From Lysinibacillus sp. FSL K6-0232 (GTDB taxonomy: Bacteria; Bacillota; Bacilli; Bacillales_A; Planococcaceae): a DNA stretch of 64,000 bases. Positions 35,222-45,176 of the stretch are shown piece by piece (the stretch's first letter is position 1; each line of letters opens with the position of its first letter). The position numbers and the translations under genes were made by a program. Location: positions 3,503,501 through 3,567,500 of the forward strand of contig NZ_JBBOYW010000001.1 of assembly GCF_038008325.1 (NCBI RefSeq), in the 5' to 3' direction. The notes under the pieces were generated by a model. The model was not told the origin of the DNA, made no database searches, and saw nothing but the letters and a program-made list of their open reading frames with translations.

Positions 35222-35256
35222 AGAAAAGCAATTCAAAGAATTGAACTGCTTTTCTA
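35222..35256 (-). terminator. Hairpin after pglX (possible partial terminator)
   Basis: Minus strand AGAAAAGCAGTTCAA pairs with TTGAATTGCTTTTCT around a 4-nt loop, followed by TTAAG. It sits nine bases past the pglX stop inside the operon and may attenuate downstream genes. Confidence 0.5.
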
Positions 35257-35264
35257 AGTAATGT

Positions 35265-38200
35265 TTATATTTTCGCCACTAAGCCTTTAAACTTCTCATA
35301 ATTTACTTTCACACCGTCATCAAGGTCAATTTCAATTTGCATATCTGCCATGTGGTGCAATAGTTCATCATACGCTTTTAACTCGTCTATTTTTTTATCG
35401 AGTGACTTTAACTCCTTCTTCGCATTGCTAATTTCTTTTGCTGTGAAATCGCCTTCTATTATATCGAGCAAGTCTTTCTTTTCTGCATCCATCCGTATTT
35501 GCACTTCATGTAAATAATCTGTACGAATTCGAGAAAGAGTTGTTTTATCGTAACGATGCATATAAATGAGACAATTAAATGCTTTTTCTTTACCAGATGT
35601 AAATAACCAATAAATCGGTCGTTTTTGATATGTTTTAACATGCTCCTTGTAGAAGTCATTTAAGAAATAACGTCTTATAGTTTCCCTTGCAGTTTCTCCT
35701 TTTTTCTTTACGAGTATGTCGGCGATAAAGTCAAGGTTCTCATTTAATGTTTCTTCACCAAAAGTCACTCGTATAAATTCAATAAACCTTGAAACAATAT
35801 CATCTTCAAAATAAGCACCTGGTAAGATTGGAAGTATATTGTCACTGTCTGCTTCGTACGTATTATAAAGAGATTGATTAAATTCTCCACCCGCATATAT
35901 TAATCCCTTCTTGTCAAGTGAATACCTACCAAGTGAACATCCTATTGCATAAGAAATAAAACTCTTTATATCCCTTTCCAAATCAGAGATTTGTATAGAG
36001 ATTTCTTTCTCATCTACATTAGGTTTTAGCTCGCTGTTTAGACCATAGACTTCATTAAATATAGAATTTATTTCCTCTTCATTATTCTTCAACTTGTTAA
36101 AATACATATTTGTTTGCTGTTCCCAAATATCATAAGCAGTTTCAATTTTAGTAATGCCCTTATCAATTCTTGTTAATGGATGCTGTTCAAAGTCCCAAGA
36201 AGTTTCATAGGAATCCCAATCTTTTTTTGAAATTTCAATATTATTTTTAACTAAATCAATTACTCTTTCCTTTCTCGAGACCATTAGTGGTATTTGAATT
36301 ACATCTCCTACTTTAAAATCCATCGTTGGTGAAAAGAATTCTAAAAAAGCCATTCCTATTTTACTGTTTAAGAGTCCTAAAATATAAATTAAATTATCTT
36401 TATCTTGACAAAAACCCTTTGCACCTTTTGAATCAAACAAGTAACCTTTTTCACTGTATCTTACAGATATACTTCCAGAACTTAATGCTGACCAGGTAAT
36501 CCCTTCCTTGAACCCAAAGTCGCCATTATAATTATGAGATCTTATTCTTCCTGTTTTTTCATCCTTATTATTTCGAATTAGGTAACCATCATTTTCCCAA
36601 TTAACAATATAATCATTATTTCCATACCATTTTCTATAGCTACCGCCTTTATTATAAGGGAACCATTTACCATTTTTCTTTAGTGCTTCTTCTGCATTAT
36701 TGCAACCAAAAGTAATCTTTGGATAGCTCACTTCATACCAAAGTCTTAAAAATCTATTATTATCAGCAGTTGCCATTCCCTCTCTTGTAGTCAATTCTGA
36801 ACCTACAGGTGGGTTTGAAAATGAATTTATTATTTTATCACTAACCCAGTATGCAATTGGGCTACCAGGTATCTTAAAGAATTCCTCCGCAGATACTATT
36901 CCGTTTTGGTTTTTATAGATTGGAAATTCTTTTGGTGTATTATTCTCCTCTATATCAAAATATTTTACTTGGGTATAAACACCCGAAAATTTTTTAATAT
37001 TTGTATTTCTAAAAACAGTAGCTGAAGTTCCAAAAGCAATTCCCATAACCATATTATCCATATGCAGTAGAGTCGTAATTGTTTTTTTATTGATAATTTT
37101 CTTTCTAAGTTTTTCATAGCTTGATAAGAACATCCAAGATTGCATTGTTACCATGCTGTTAAAACCATGATTTTTTGATAATTCAAATCCCCTTTCTATA
37201 AATGTCGCAAATAAGTCACTCTTAGAATCAGGATATTTAATATCAAGAAAATCTATTAAATGTGAGTTCATACCACTTCTGCCCATATACGGTGGGTTTG
37301 TGCATACAACATCGTACTTTTTACTTAATAACTTAACTTGATTAATTAAAATTGGCAGTCTTTGTTCTGCAATTTCTTTATCTATAAATTCAAATAAACT
37401 TACTTCATCTGATTTATATTTTTCAAGATAGTCTTTTAATAGATCTAAATTAGAAATTTCTACATTTATTAATGAACCGTACTCCTTAGCATTTATGAAA
37501 GAATCTTTGATAATATTTAAAGTTCCTTTCACTTCATTATTATTATTATTAGCAATACTATGAATCATTTCATCAGTTAACCAATTACTTTCTTGTATTG
37601 CATAAATATTTGGTTTAATCGCATTTCTAAAAATCCTACGTGATTTCTCTCTTGCCTTCATCATCACAGCAAATGAAGCTAACTGAACTGCACGATCATC
37701 TACATCCAAACCAAATAAATTTTTACTTAAGATTAGATGTGGTATTTCATTTTCCATATATCCCTTTTCAAGATACATTTCATAAAATACATCAAATGCA
37801 TATACAAGAATGTGTCCACTCCCACAACAAGGATCAAGGAACGTAATCTCTTCAGGATTTACATTTTGGTAACGGATTTCATCAAGTTGTTTCTTTGTCA
37901 CCTCTTCATGCTCTGCTTCATCTAAAAAGTATTTCCACTGATTTTTTAATGAACTGCTTGGATAGCTTTCCATCCAAATTCTACCCAATGAGTTTTCTAC
38001 CATATAACGAACAATCCAATTTGGTGTAAATAGTTGTGTGGCCGCAGGAAGTGTATCTTTTGTGATTTTAATATTTTTTTTAAGGTTAGCAAAAACTTCA
38101 TCTTTTTCCTCAGATATATAATATTGATATAACCATCCAATGATCTCGACATTTTCCCAGTCACATTCTGGAATGACGTTGGTGTTTGTCAATTGGCGTA

Positions 38201-38765
38201 AAAACGAATCTGTACCAAGTAAACCCTCTGGAAATAAGATTTCTTTGTAGTCTTCCAGTGTTTCAAACATGAATGGCATATAGCGATTCAAATCGTTACA
38301 GTGCATTTTAATGAGGTACTTGAACAGTTCGTCTGTCTTGTTGTTCATTTTTAGTTCATATACATATTCTTTATCCAATTCTAAATCAAGAGACAGTGCC
38401 TCTTTCATCATATCTGGCTCTGCACTATTGTCATTTGATGATGATAAAACCCGCACTTTTGTTGGAAGGTAGTCATTCACTTCCATGAAACGTAATGCAA
38501 TGAAACGGTTAAACCATGTGTATGCTGTCTCTTCCATAACTCGATCAAAACCAATTTCGTTAATTCGAGCAATTAGTTTATTGCGTTGTCGTCTTTCTAC
38601 ATCCGAAAGCTGTCTGCCGTCGATAAAGACGGCATCGGAGCTTTCTACATTTGCTTTTTGAATAGATTCAGCAGTAATCCCAATTTTTCTTGCTTGTAGC
38701 TCTACTCGTTCCAGCAATTCTTTTCTTGCTTCTGTTGCAAACTTTTTCAATGCACTTTTATTCAT
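35265..38765 (-). CDS. pglX: PglX, adenine-specific DNA methyltransferase of type 1 BREX
   Basis: 1166 residues from ATG 38765 (after AAGGGTGA). Motif I is FLDPCCGSGHILVYAFD (about residue 315) and the catalytic motif IV NPPYMGR lies about 180 residues later, in the gamma order of N6-adenine methyltransferases. A long C-terminal specificity and coiled region follows. PglX methylates a 5-6 bp asymmetric motif on one strand of the host genome, marking self for the BREX complex. The reading frame is uninterrupted; phase-variable repeats, seen in some pglX genes, are not evident. The recognition sequence cannot be read from the protein. Confidence 0.93.
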   Translation of the reverse strand: MNKSALKKFATEARKELLERVELQARKIGITAESIQKANVESSDAVFIDGRQLSDVERRQRNKLIARINEIGFDRVMEETAYTWFNRFIALRFMEVNDYLPTKVRVLSSSNDNSAEPDMMKEALSLDLELDKEYVYELKMNNKTDELFKYLIKMHCNDLNRYMPFMFETLEDYKEILFPEGLLGTDSFLRQLTNTNVIPECDWENVEIIGWLYQYYISEEKDEVFANLKKNIKITKDTLPAATQLFTPNWIVRYMVENSLGRIWMESYPSSSLKNQWKYFLDEAEHEEVTKKQLDEIRYQNVNPEEITFLDPCCGSGHILVYAFDVFYEMYLEKGYMENEIPHLILSKNLFGLDVDDRAVQLASFAVMMKAREKSRRIFRNAIKPNIYAIQESNWLTDEMIHSIANNNNNEVKGTLNIIKDSFINAKEYGSLINVEISNLDLLKDYLEKYKSDEVSLFEFIDKEIAEQRLPILINQVKLLSKKYDVVCTNPPYMGRSGMNSHLIDFLDIKYPDSKSDLFATFIERGFELSKNHGFNSMVTMQSWMFLSSYEKLRKKIINKKTITTLLHMDNMVMGIAFGTSATVFRNTNIKKFSGVYTQVKYFDIEENNTPKEFPIYKNQNGIVSAEEFFKIPGSPIAYWVSDKIINSFSNPPVGSELTTREGMATADNNRFLRLWYEVSYPKITFGCNNAEEALKKNGKWFPYNKGGSYRKWYGNNDYIVNWENDGYLIRNNKDEKTGRIRSHNYNGDFGFKEGITWSALSSGSISVRYSEKGYLFDSKGAKGFCQDKDNLIYILGLLNSKIGMAFLEFFSPTMDFKVGDVIQIPLMVSRKERVIDLVKNNIEISKKDWDSYETSWDFEQHPLTRIDKGITKIETAYDIWEQQTNMYFNKLKNNEEEINSIFNEVYGLNSELKPNVDEKEISIQISDLERDIKSFISYAIGCSLGRYSLDKKGLIYAGGEFNQSLYNTYEADSDNILPILPGAYFEDDIVSRFIEFIRVTFGEETLNENLDFIADILVKKKGETARETIRRYFLNDFYKEHVKTYQKRPIYWLFTSGKEKAFNCLIYMHRYDKTTLSRIRTDYLHEVQIRMDAEKKDLLDIIEGDFTAKEISNAKKELKSLDKKIDELKAYDELLHHMADMQIEIDLDDGVKVNYEKFKGLVAKI

Positions 38766-38776
38766 ATATTTCACCC

Positions 38777-41700
38777 TTATTCAATGAACTCAATCTGTTT
38801 ATTTGCCTTAATTATTTCCTTTAACTTGTGGGAAAGCGTATTGATATACAAGTCGACCTCTTCTTCTGTAGACAATGTTTTCACCGTCACAAGCTCTTTT
38901 ACTTTTACTGTCTGTTTCTGAACTACTGGTTCAATTGGTAGCTCTACAACTGTCCCTGCATTTCTCTTTTGTTCTTCCGCTTTTTTTCGTTGCCATTCAA
39001 TAATTTCTTGTCGTATTTCTTTCAGTGTCTTTTCTTTATAACTGTTACTTTGCGAAATCGTTGCATCCACCTTGAAAATATCGGTAAACTGCTCAATACT
39101 TCCTTTTAATCCTTGATAGTATTGTTCCACTCGTTGTTTCGTTTCATTTGAAACACCATACTGCGTAGCCTGTAGAACTAATTCATTATAATCGGCTTGT
39201 AGTTTTTCATTGGCATTTGCTTTTTTCTCTACTAATACAGCCTCTATTTGTTGCTCTAATTCGTGAAGTAAATCAGGGATGTCTTTAATGTTTTTATAAG
39301 GAATTGGATCTTCCACAATATTACGTAGTTGATGCATTGCTTTTTCTACTACGTTACCTGATAAGTACGATTTATTTTCTTCGTACTTTATAAGTCCTGC
39401 TAATCCTCGGTCAAAAATATCCTTTTGATTCGATTCGAAGAAGCTCTTTACATATACGATGTCTTCTTCCCAGTCTGCTAAATCATCTTCCATTTCTTTC
39501 AGTTTCAAGAAGAAAGAGGCGTTATCCAATTGATTGTTAAATTGCCCGAAGTATTCTAACCCTTTGTTTAATAAGCTCAAACCAGGATATTTTCTACCTT
39601 CATAACGTACTTTGAAAGAATTGATTTCATCTATTTGCTTGGCAATAAGCGAACGAATATCCTTTGCCAGACCGTCTTCATCATCGGCTAAATCGGTTGT
39701 ATTAAATACTTCTTTGCAAATTCTTCTGGCAGTACGAAGAAGGGCTTCATCCACTTTCACTCGTTTTGTAATAATCCCTTTATCCGCTTCCGTTGTTTTT
39801 CCGAAAACCGTCAATAATTTATTTGTGTCTATTTCTGGCTCTAAATACTCTGAATTATATCGAATGCGAATGCGTTGCTCTTTTAGCAATTGTCCAAGGA
39901 GACCTGCTATATCAAGCTGTTTCCAGCCATAAGGTTTGTCTACGAAGCGGTCATATACAAGTTTGACTCGAACTTGTTTGTTCAATTGCTCCTGCAAGTC
40001 GATATAGTCATAAACTTCACTTTTTGCAAGAGCGTTTGGACTTTGAATCATTTGTTCGTCAAAGGAAATTTGCTGGTCATCCGAAGCTAAAATAGAAATA
40101 AGCTCTCGTTCATTATCCAAATGCTCTTTCACATAGCCTAATTTCGTGTAGACGTTATCGACTAAATGCTTAAATGCTGTAGTCATTTTTTCTTTTACGG
40201 TAGAGCCTTTAATGTCCATTTTGTCGCCGTTAACGAAGAATGCACCGTCTTTTATCGCTTCTTCCAATAATTCTCGCACTCGTCGTCTTCTTTCACGTGC
40301 CTCGGCCTGTTTGTTATTTAATATGTTTTGAATATTTTCTGGTAGTTGAGTAATGTTCTTTTTCTTGCGGTATTCTTCAATACGCAATGCTTCTTCCATT
40401 TCCTCGACATACGCTTCGTTGCCACCCAGTTTCAATATCGTTTCCCCATTGCCTGATGACATCATCATTAGCTCTTGGTCAGACTTAGCATAATGGTCTG
40501 ATAGTGGTGACAAGATTTGAATGCCGATGTTTGACGTTTGATTGCCATAAGGCTTTTCATCCATTACTTGATTGTAAGAGAAAGAATATTGTTTTGAATA
40601 AGTGAAACGTTTTTCTTCGTATAGATCATTAAAGATATATTGGGCTAATTCACGTTTTACCAAATTTTCATCAACATTCAACTGCTTGATTTCTCGGTTA
40701 ATATCTTGTTCATCGTCAGTTAAGAATAGGTAGTTGTCCCCGTTCTTTCCGATCAATGTTTGTGACATTAACTTCCGTAGTGCCACTTTGATTTTTTCTT
40801 TTAACTCCAATTTATCTTCGTCAATATGTGTGACCATAAGAGTAGCGATATTATCAATGTTTGCTGGAAGTTCTTTAATGTACTTGATCATGAACAGCAC
40901 TTTTAACAAATCAATGTTAAACGGATCATCTTTTAAAGCAGGGTTCATGCTTGCCCCTTCGATTACCCTTGAAATAGAAGGATTTAAAAATTCTTTGATC
41001 GTATCGTAAAACGCATAAAACGGAATGAGAGAACCTTCTTCTGCATCTTTATATTGAAGTCCCGCTTCCTTAAATGCAGATAACATCGAACGTTCCCCTT
41101 CAGATAAGTGCTTTCCTGAAGAACCATGCTTTCGTACTTGTTCGAACACGTTTTGTAGTAGCTTAAATTGATACGGTACGAACGGATAAACTTCGGCAAA
41201 TTCCATATCATCTTCATAACCACGAAGATCTGCTGTACTTTCTTTAAAGCTAATTAAATTTTTCAAGATGGCACTTTTATTTGGATAATCGGCTCTTAAC
41301 TTGTCCAACACATGAGGATATTTCTCTAAAATACGCTTTTTGATCACTTCATCAACCGAGATAGATGATAGGGATAGACGTGTATCAAAACGACCTTGGA
41401 TGCGTGAAAAGTCATCCCCTTTGACTTTAATAATCGAGTCAATACTTTCTTGAGAAGTGACCATAATCCATACTTTACCTTGTGCATATGTTCCTAAATC
41501 TTCTGTTAACGTTTGTAGATTCAACATAAGGTTTCGGTTATCCCCGATGTATTGTCCAATTTCGTCGACTAAAAACACCAAATGGAAATTTGGGCCTTTG
41601 CTATCAATGTACTCTTTTACATCTTTTGCGAACTTTTCAATGCTAATTTCGAAATTGTTAACTCCACTTTCAAACCAATTACGTGCAGATTCTTCTGTCA

Positions 41701-42349
41701 TGTTTGTCGCTTTTACTAATGCTCCAATGACATAATCTGCATCGAAGTAGAAACTGTTTCGGCGTTCTTCCCATGGTTCACCCGCAAGAGCATGGAATTC
41801 AGTCTTAAATGTTTCGTAAACTCCCTGCTTATCTAAATACTTTTCCATTTCTGCAACACCAGGAATGTCGCCGTAGTAGCCACGATGCTCGTAAAACACC
41901 TTCATGAACACACGTAAAATTGCATCTTCTTTTGATTTGTTATCTAAAGAGCTTTTAGAATCAATATTAAACAAGATGACTTCTGTATCCACGTCTGCTG
42001 TCCGCTTCATATTGGCGTAGACAAGAGCGTCTTTTATTTTTTCATCAAAAAAATCAACAGGCTTCTTTCCTTGTACTGCTCTGTTTTCTAAAAGGTACGC
42101 AAGAATTTTAAGGAAGTGTGATTTACCTGAACCGAAGAATCCGCTGATCCAGACACCCATTTTATCTGTCTTACCTTGAACTCCCTTTAAATAGTTTTCA
42201 TAGAACTTCGAAAAATGTTTATGTAATTCCTGTGTTACAACATACTCGTCTAATTCTTGATAAATATCTGCTTCGTTTGTTTGGGCAACTTTAATAACCC
42301 CACGAATATCACGTTCAATATCCTTTAAAAACATCTCTTTAAGTAGCAT
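38777..42349 (-). CDS. brxC: BrxC, large P-loop ATPase of type 1 BREX
   Basis: 1190 residues. Walker A is SGFFGSGKSH (about 69-78), Walker B VFLVDEIGQYI lies near residue 260, with a DUF499-like ATPase core and long helical C-terminal half including Lys/Glu-rich coiled coils (DLADWEEDIVYVKSFF and following). BrxC is an ORC/Cdc6-related ATPase of BREX that is needed for defence and usually for methylation. Start ATG after GAGGGGG. Spacing to brxB (19 bp) and pglX (11 bp) shows one operon. Confidence 0.92.
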   Translation of the reverse strand: MLLKEMFLKDIERDIRGVIKVAQTNEADIYQELDEYVVTQELHKHFSKFYENYLKGVQGKTDKMGVWISGFFGSGKSHFLKILAYLLENRAVQGKKPVDFFDEKIKDALVYANMKRTADVDTEVILFNIDSKSSLDNKSKEDAILRVFMKVFYEHRGYYGDIPGVAEMEKYLDKQGVYETFKTEFHALAGEPWEERRNSFYFDADYVIGALVKATNMTEESARNWFESGVNNFEISIEKFAKDVKEYIDSKGPNFHLVFLVDEIGQYIGDNRNLMLNLQTLTEDLGTYAQGKVWIMVTSQESIDSIIKVKGDDFSRIQGRFDTRLSLSSISVDEVIKKRILEKYPHVLDKLRADYPNKSAILKNLISFKESTADLRGYEDDMEFAEVYPFVPYQFKLLQNVFEQVRKHGSSGKHLSEGERSMLSAFKEAGLQYKDAEEGSLIPFYAFYDTIKEFLNPSISRVIEGASMNPALKDDPFNIDLLKVLFMIKYIKELPANIDNIATLMVTHIDEDKLELKEKIKVALRKLMSQTLIGKNGDNYLFLTDDEQDINREIKQLNVDENLVKRELAQYIFNDLYEEKRFTYSKQYSFSYNQVMDEKPYGNQTSNIGIQILSPLSDHYAKSDQELMMMSSGNGETILKLGGNEAYVEEMEEALRIEEYRKKKNITQLPENIQNILNNKQAEARERRRRVRELLEEAIKDGAFFVNGDKMDIKGSTVKEKMTTAFKHLVDNVYTKLGYVKEHLDNERELISILASDDQQISFDEQMIQSPNALAKSEVYDYIDLQEQLNKQVRVKLVYDRFVDKPYGWKQLDIAGLLGQLLKEQRIRIRYNSEYLEPEIDTNKLLTVFGKTTEADKGIITKRVKVDEALLRTARRICKEVFNTTDLADDEDGLAKDIRSLIAKQIDEINSFKVRYEGRKYPGLSLLNKGLEYFGQFNNQLDNASFFLKLKEMEDDLADWEEDIVYVKSFFESNQKDIFDRGLAGLIKYEENKSYLSGNVVEKAMHQLRNIVEDPIPYKNIKDIPDLLHELEQQIEAVLVEKKANANEKLQADYNELVLQATQYGVSNETKQRVEQYYQGLKGSIEQFTDIFKVDATISQSNSYKEKTLKEIRQEIIEWQRKKAEEQKRNAGTVVELPIEPVVQKQTVKVKELVTVKTLSTEEEVDLYINTLSHKLKEIIKANKQIEFIE

Positions 42350-42368
42350 CTAAATTCCCCCTCTTCCA

Positions 42369-42935
42369 TTAATCAACTAAGCGAAATGCACGATAATAGT
42401 TATCATCTTTAAATTTGCTAAATAATTGAAGCGATTGACCATCATATTGACCTGGAAAAAACATGATGACAGGCGTTTTATCCAATACTTCTTGAAGGTT
42501 ATTCAAAATATTGTGTGACCGTACGAAGGGGTATACTTTCCCCACGCCTGTCAAAAGGACAACATTGTGATCTTCAATCTGCTCTTTAATTTTTTGCAGA
42601 AAAACATCTGGTTTGGCAAAGGTTATCATTGCTTTAAAAAGTGCATCTTTTCCTTGCCTTTGTTCCATTTCAAATATCCGATCAAAAATTCTCTTTTCTT
42701 TTGTTATTTCAATGAGCATTTTATATAGGTCAAACTCAATTATTCGTCTGTTACTACCTTCATAAGAAAATTCCTTTTTTATGTGCTTCACATAATCTCT
42801 GACTTTTAATTCATGTTCAGGTTCATAGTCAAAGACGTAGAAGCTAATTTCATTACCAAGTCCTCTTCCTTCAATAAACTTGTCTTCTCTTATTTTAGGA
42901 ATGATTTTATCCAGTCTGGCATTGATGTTTGTCAT
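42369..42935 (-). CDS. brxB: BrxB (DUF1788) of type 1 BREX
   Basis: 188 residues. The sequence contains VVLLTGVGKVYPFVRSHNILNNLQ and VIMFFPGQYDGQSLQLF, conserved blocks of the BrxB (DUF1788) family, and ends with FKDDNYYRAFRLVD. It is required for BREX function; its exact biochemical role is unclear, probably structural in the BrxB-PglZ-PglX-BrxC assembly. Located between brxA (3-bp gap) and brxC, as in canonical loci. Confidence 0.9.
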   Translation of the reverse strand: MTNINARLDKIIPKIREDKFIEGRGLGNEISFYVFDYEPEHELKVRDYVKHIKKEFSYEGSNRRIIEFDLYKMLIEITKEKRIFDRIFEMEQRQGKDALFKAMITFAKPDVFLQKIKEQIEDHNVVLLTGVGKVYPFVRSHNILNNLQEVLDKTPVIMFFPGQYDGQSLQLFSKFKDDNYYRAFRLVD

Positions 42936-42938
42936 ATT

Positions 42939-43535
42939 CTACTCTCCCATCGCATGGACATACTGTGCATCACCAATATGGATTAGATGCTCTCTTAATT
43001 GCTGATCAATGATAAGGCGATTTAATTCGTTACCACGCCTTTCCTTTAATAGTCCGCTTTCATAAAGCACTTGCATAAATGCCCGTTTCAACTTTTCCGT
43101 ATTAATGGCACTCCAACTGGCAACCTTTTCACTTTGTTCAGCTTTTGTAGTAAAAAAGACGTTTATGTCTTTCTTTTCAATTAACAGGTCGTTATTATGG
43201 AGTTTCTCGCCTATCACTTCATTCATGAATTCGAAAAACAGCAAATCTGTTTTCATAATTGCATATAAATTGATAACCTTCCCCATCTCAATAGAGCCAT
43301 CCAATAATAGGTCAGCTAAACTTTCGTCAATCACTTCTGCTCTTCGCATAACGGAGGGCAATGCCCGATTGATTCTACCTTTGTTTTCAAATTGAAAGAG
43401 GTTTTCTTCAATCACTTTAGCTCTAATTTCTGATGATGTTAAACCTATTCGCTTTAATTTAACAATCTGTTTAAGTTCAAATAATAAATAGGACGCACCA
43501 TTCAAACTTGAAGAGTATTCTAAATCTATTGTCAC
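42939..43535 (-). CDS. brxA: BrxA (DUF1819) of type 1 BREX
   Basis: 198 residues. The SLNGASYLLFELKQIVKLK opening and the body (LPSVMRRAEVIDESLADLLLDG, LKRAFMQVLYESGLLKER) are typical of BrxA (DUF1819), a NusB-like DNA-binding fold. BrxA is conserved in type 1 BREX although in some systems dispensable for defence. The gene starts 27 bp past the small TIGR04540-like gene. Confidence 0.9.
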   Translation of the reverse strand: MTIDLEYSSSLNGASYLLFELKQIVKLKRIGLTSSEIRAKVIEENLFQFENKGRINRALPSVMRRAEVIDESLADLLLDGSIEMGKVINLYAIMKTDLLFFEFMNEVIGEKLHNNDLLIEKKDINVFFTTKAEQSEKVASWSAINTEKLKRAFMQVLYESGLLKERRGNELNRLIIDQQLREHLIHIGDAQYVHAMGE

Positions 43536-43562
43536 CCAAATCCTACCTTTCGCACAAGACTA

Positions 43563-43805
43563 TTAACCTATTTCCTTTTCTAAAATTTTCCCAACTACAG
43601 CTAATCGTCTTTTTCCGCTTTGCTGTTGAACCACCTTGGTAAACTCATTATTCTTTATCAGCTTCTCCTGATTATGTTCGTACATACTCTTTATGCCTTC
43701 GATAAGTTCATCTTCCCTTATTTCTTCCTGCCAATATGCATCAACTATCTTGTTTAACGCTGTCGATAAATCACGTTGAGTGCGGTAAAAAAGCCTTACT
43801 TCCAC
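43563..43805 (-). CDS. Small TIGR04540-like protein at the head of the BREX operon
   Basis: 80 residues from GTG 43805, five bases after GAGGTGA; an in-frame TTG at 43823 is less likely. The sequence VRLFYRTQRDLSTALNKIVD...ELIEGIKSMYEHN...KVVQQQSGKRRLAVVGKIL matches my recollection of the short TIGR04540 family that often precedes brxA in Firmicute BREX loci; no search was made. It is probably alpha-helical and cytoplasmic. It may act as a regulator or accessory. It is the first gene after the likely BREX promoter. Confidence 0.65.
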   Translation of the reverse strand: MEVRLFYRTQRDLSTALNKIVDAYWQEEIREDELIEGIKSMYEHNQEKLIKNNEFTKVVQQQSGKRRLAVVGKILEKEIG

Positions 43806-43843
43806 GAAGTTCACCTCGTACAATCGAATTTCACTTAACTCTT

Positions 43844-43872
43844 ATTTTACTCTTACTCTATCTTTAATTCAA
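43844..43872 (-). promoter_or_regulatory. Candidate promoter of the BREX operon
   Basis: Leftward TTGAAT (43872-43867), 17-bp spacer, TAAAAT (43849-43844), about 38 bp before the first start codon. Both boxes are one mismatch from consensus. An AT-rich region makes chance matches likely. Confidence 0.4.
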
Positions 43873-43914
43873 TTTTATCCTGGGCATTCGACTTATTCTC
43901 CTAATATATGCTAC

Positions 43915-43954
43915 AAAAAACAAATAAGACTTCACATCTCAACGATATGAAGCC
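43915..43954 (-). terminator. Terminator after the PD-(D/E)XK gene
   Basis: Minus strand GGCTTCATATC pairs with GATGTGAAGTC around a GTTGA loop and is followed by TTATTTGTTTTTTG. It isolates the gene at 43965 from the BREX promoter. Confidence 0.65.
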
Positions 43955-43964
43955 TTCTATGGTG

Positions 43965-45062
43965 TTACTTTGTTAACAACAGTTCGGATAATTCTTCCAT
44001 TTCAATTCTGTAACTTTCTTCAGTTGGAAATGGTTGCTCTTGTAACTCGATTGGAACTTGAACAAATTTTTTCATTATATACTCTTCATGATACTTTTCT
44101 GAAACAGCCATACCAATTTCTTTTCTTCCAAGAATAAAAGGGGAGAATCCATCTATCATTTTCTGAAAGACTTCCCCAATTTTCTCAAAGGTTTGTTCAT
44201 AACCTTCCTCTGGCTTGAAATAGACCCCAATTCTCCTTTTCCTAAAGCACAAGTCCTTGTGAATAGTAGCAACAAGTTCCTTTTCAATACCTTTAAATGA
44301 TTCGTACCAATCCTTTTCTGCTTTGTCGAAGTATAGCTCGACAAATGCAAGATTCCGAACATCCTGTGCAGAGCATCTATAAATTATCCCAGTTTTGCCC
44401 GCACCGCAAGTAAGGATTCGATCATTTCGATTTGTCTTTTTATCGTAATGGAAATTTAGAAAGTACGGTATTTTGCTACGCAATACTTGTAACATTGCTC
44501 GCTTTACATCTTCAGTTCGGTCAAAGTCAGGTAGTGATGGATTTGTATTAATCTGCCCACAATGCGATGGATGAATTTGGTGGTTCACTAATTCAGCATT
44601 TAGCAGGGGATTCAGTTCCCTTAACAGATAAAAGTTCTTATATATATCCAAACGATACATTTCATTTAGTTTTTCCAATACAGCGATGGTATCTTCATGA
44701 AGCGAAAGGGCATAAAAATCAACAAACTCTTTTTGATGCGACTCAAACCATTTTTTCAGTTCATCCAAAATTTCATCATCGAATGATTTGGCAATCCATA
44801 CGATAACTGATTCATTATTTTTTTCAATCATCTCTATTACTCTGTTCTGATACTTCTTATTTGCTTTCGTGACCTGTACTTCGATAATAACAGGAATTCT
44901 TCTCTTAGAATCAACCCCACGAATATCCATGTGATTGTATGCAATACGTTGTTCAAGCGTAATATTATTGACCTGAAATCCAAGTGCATCTGAAAGCAAT
45001 TGCGGATTTTCCTTCAAGAATATAGATAGTAAATTTTCTTTCTTCGTACCACTCTTACCCAT
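43965..45062 (-). CDS. Putative PD-(D/E)XK nuclease-type protein (DUF4268-like C-terminus)
   Basis: 365 residues from ATG 45062; an upstream TTG at 45080 is possible. The N-terminal 100 residues follow an NucS/RecB-like nuclease pattern: DIRGVDSKRRIPVIIEVQVTKANKKYQNR has Asp, then Glu-x-Gln, then Lys, and is followed by VIVWIAKSFDDEILDELK. The C-terminal half (FVELYFDKAEKDWYESFKGIEKEL...RKRRIGVYF) resembles DUF4268, found in predicted nucleases. It stands alone, with a terminator on each side, directly upstream of BREX. It may be another defence effector; alternatively a housekeeping repair-type protein of the island. Confidence 0.6.
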   Translation of the reverse strand: MGKSGTKKENLLSIFLKENPQLLSDALGFQVNNITLEQRIAYNHMDIRGVDSKRRIPVIIEVQVTKANKKYQNRVIEMIEKNNESVIVWIAKSFDDEILDELKKWFESHQKEFVDFYALSLHEDTIAVLEKLNEMYRLDIYKNFYLLRELNPLLNAELVNHQIHPSHCGQINTNPSLPDFDRTEDVKRAMLQVLRSKIPYFLNFHYDKKTNRNDRILTCGAGKTGIIYRCSAQDVRNLAFVELYFDKAEKDWYESFKGIEKELVATIHKDLCFRKRRIGVYFKPEEGYEQTFEKIGEVFQKMIDGFSPFILGRKEIGMAVSEKYHEEYIMKKFVQVPIELQEQPFPTEESYRIEMEELSELLLTK

Positions 45063-45125
45063 GCCATTCCAACCTTTCAAAATTTGATTATTCCTTCTCT
45101 TTTGGGTTTGGTAAAAAATAAATAC

Positions 45126-45176
45126 ATGAAAAAAGCACCTACCAGATTCGTTAGCCGATTCGGTAAGTGCTTTGCC
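45126..45176 (-). terminator. Terminator upstream of the PD-(D/E)XK gene
   Basis: Minus strand AAAGCACTTACCGAATCGGC pairs with a near-complementary arm, followed by TTTTTT. It blocks leftward transcription coming from the IS region. Confidence 0.7.

Noticed and set aside
35265-42349. Many short ORFs opposite pglX and brxC
   Set aside because: All lie wholly inside large, well-supported genes on the other strand.
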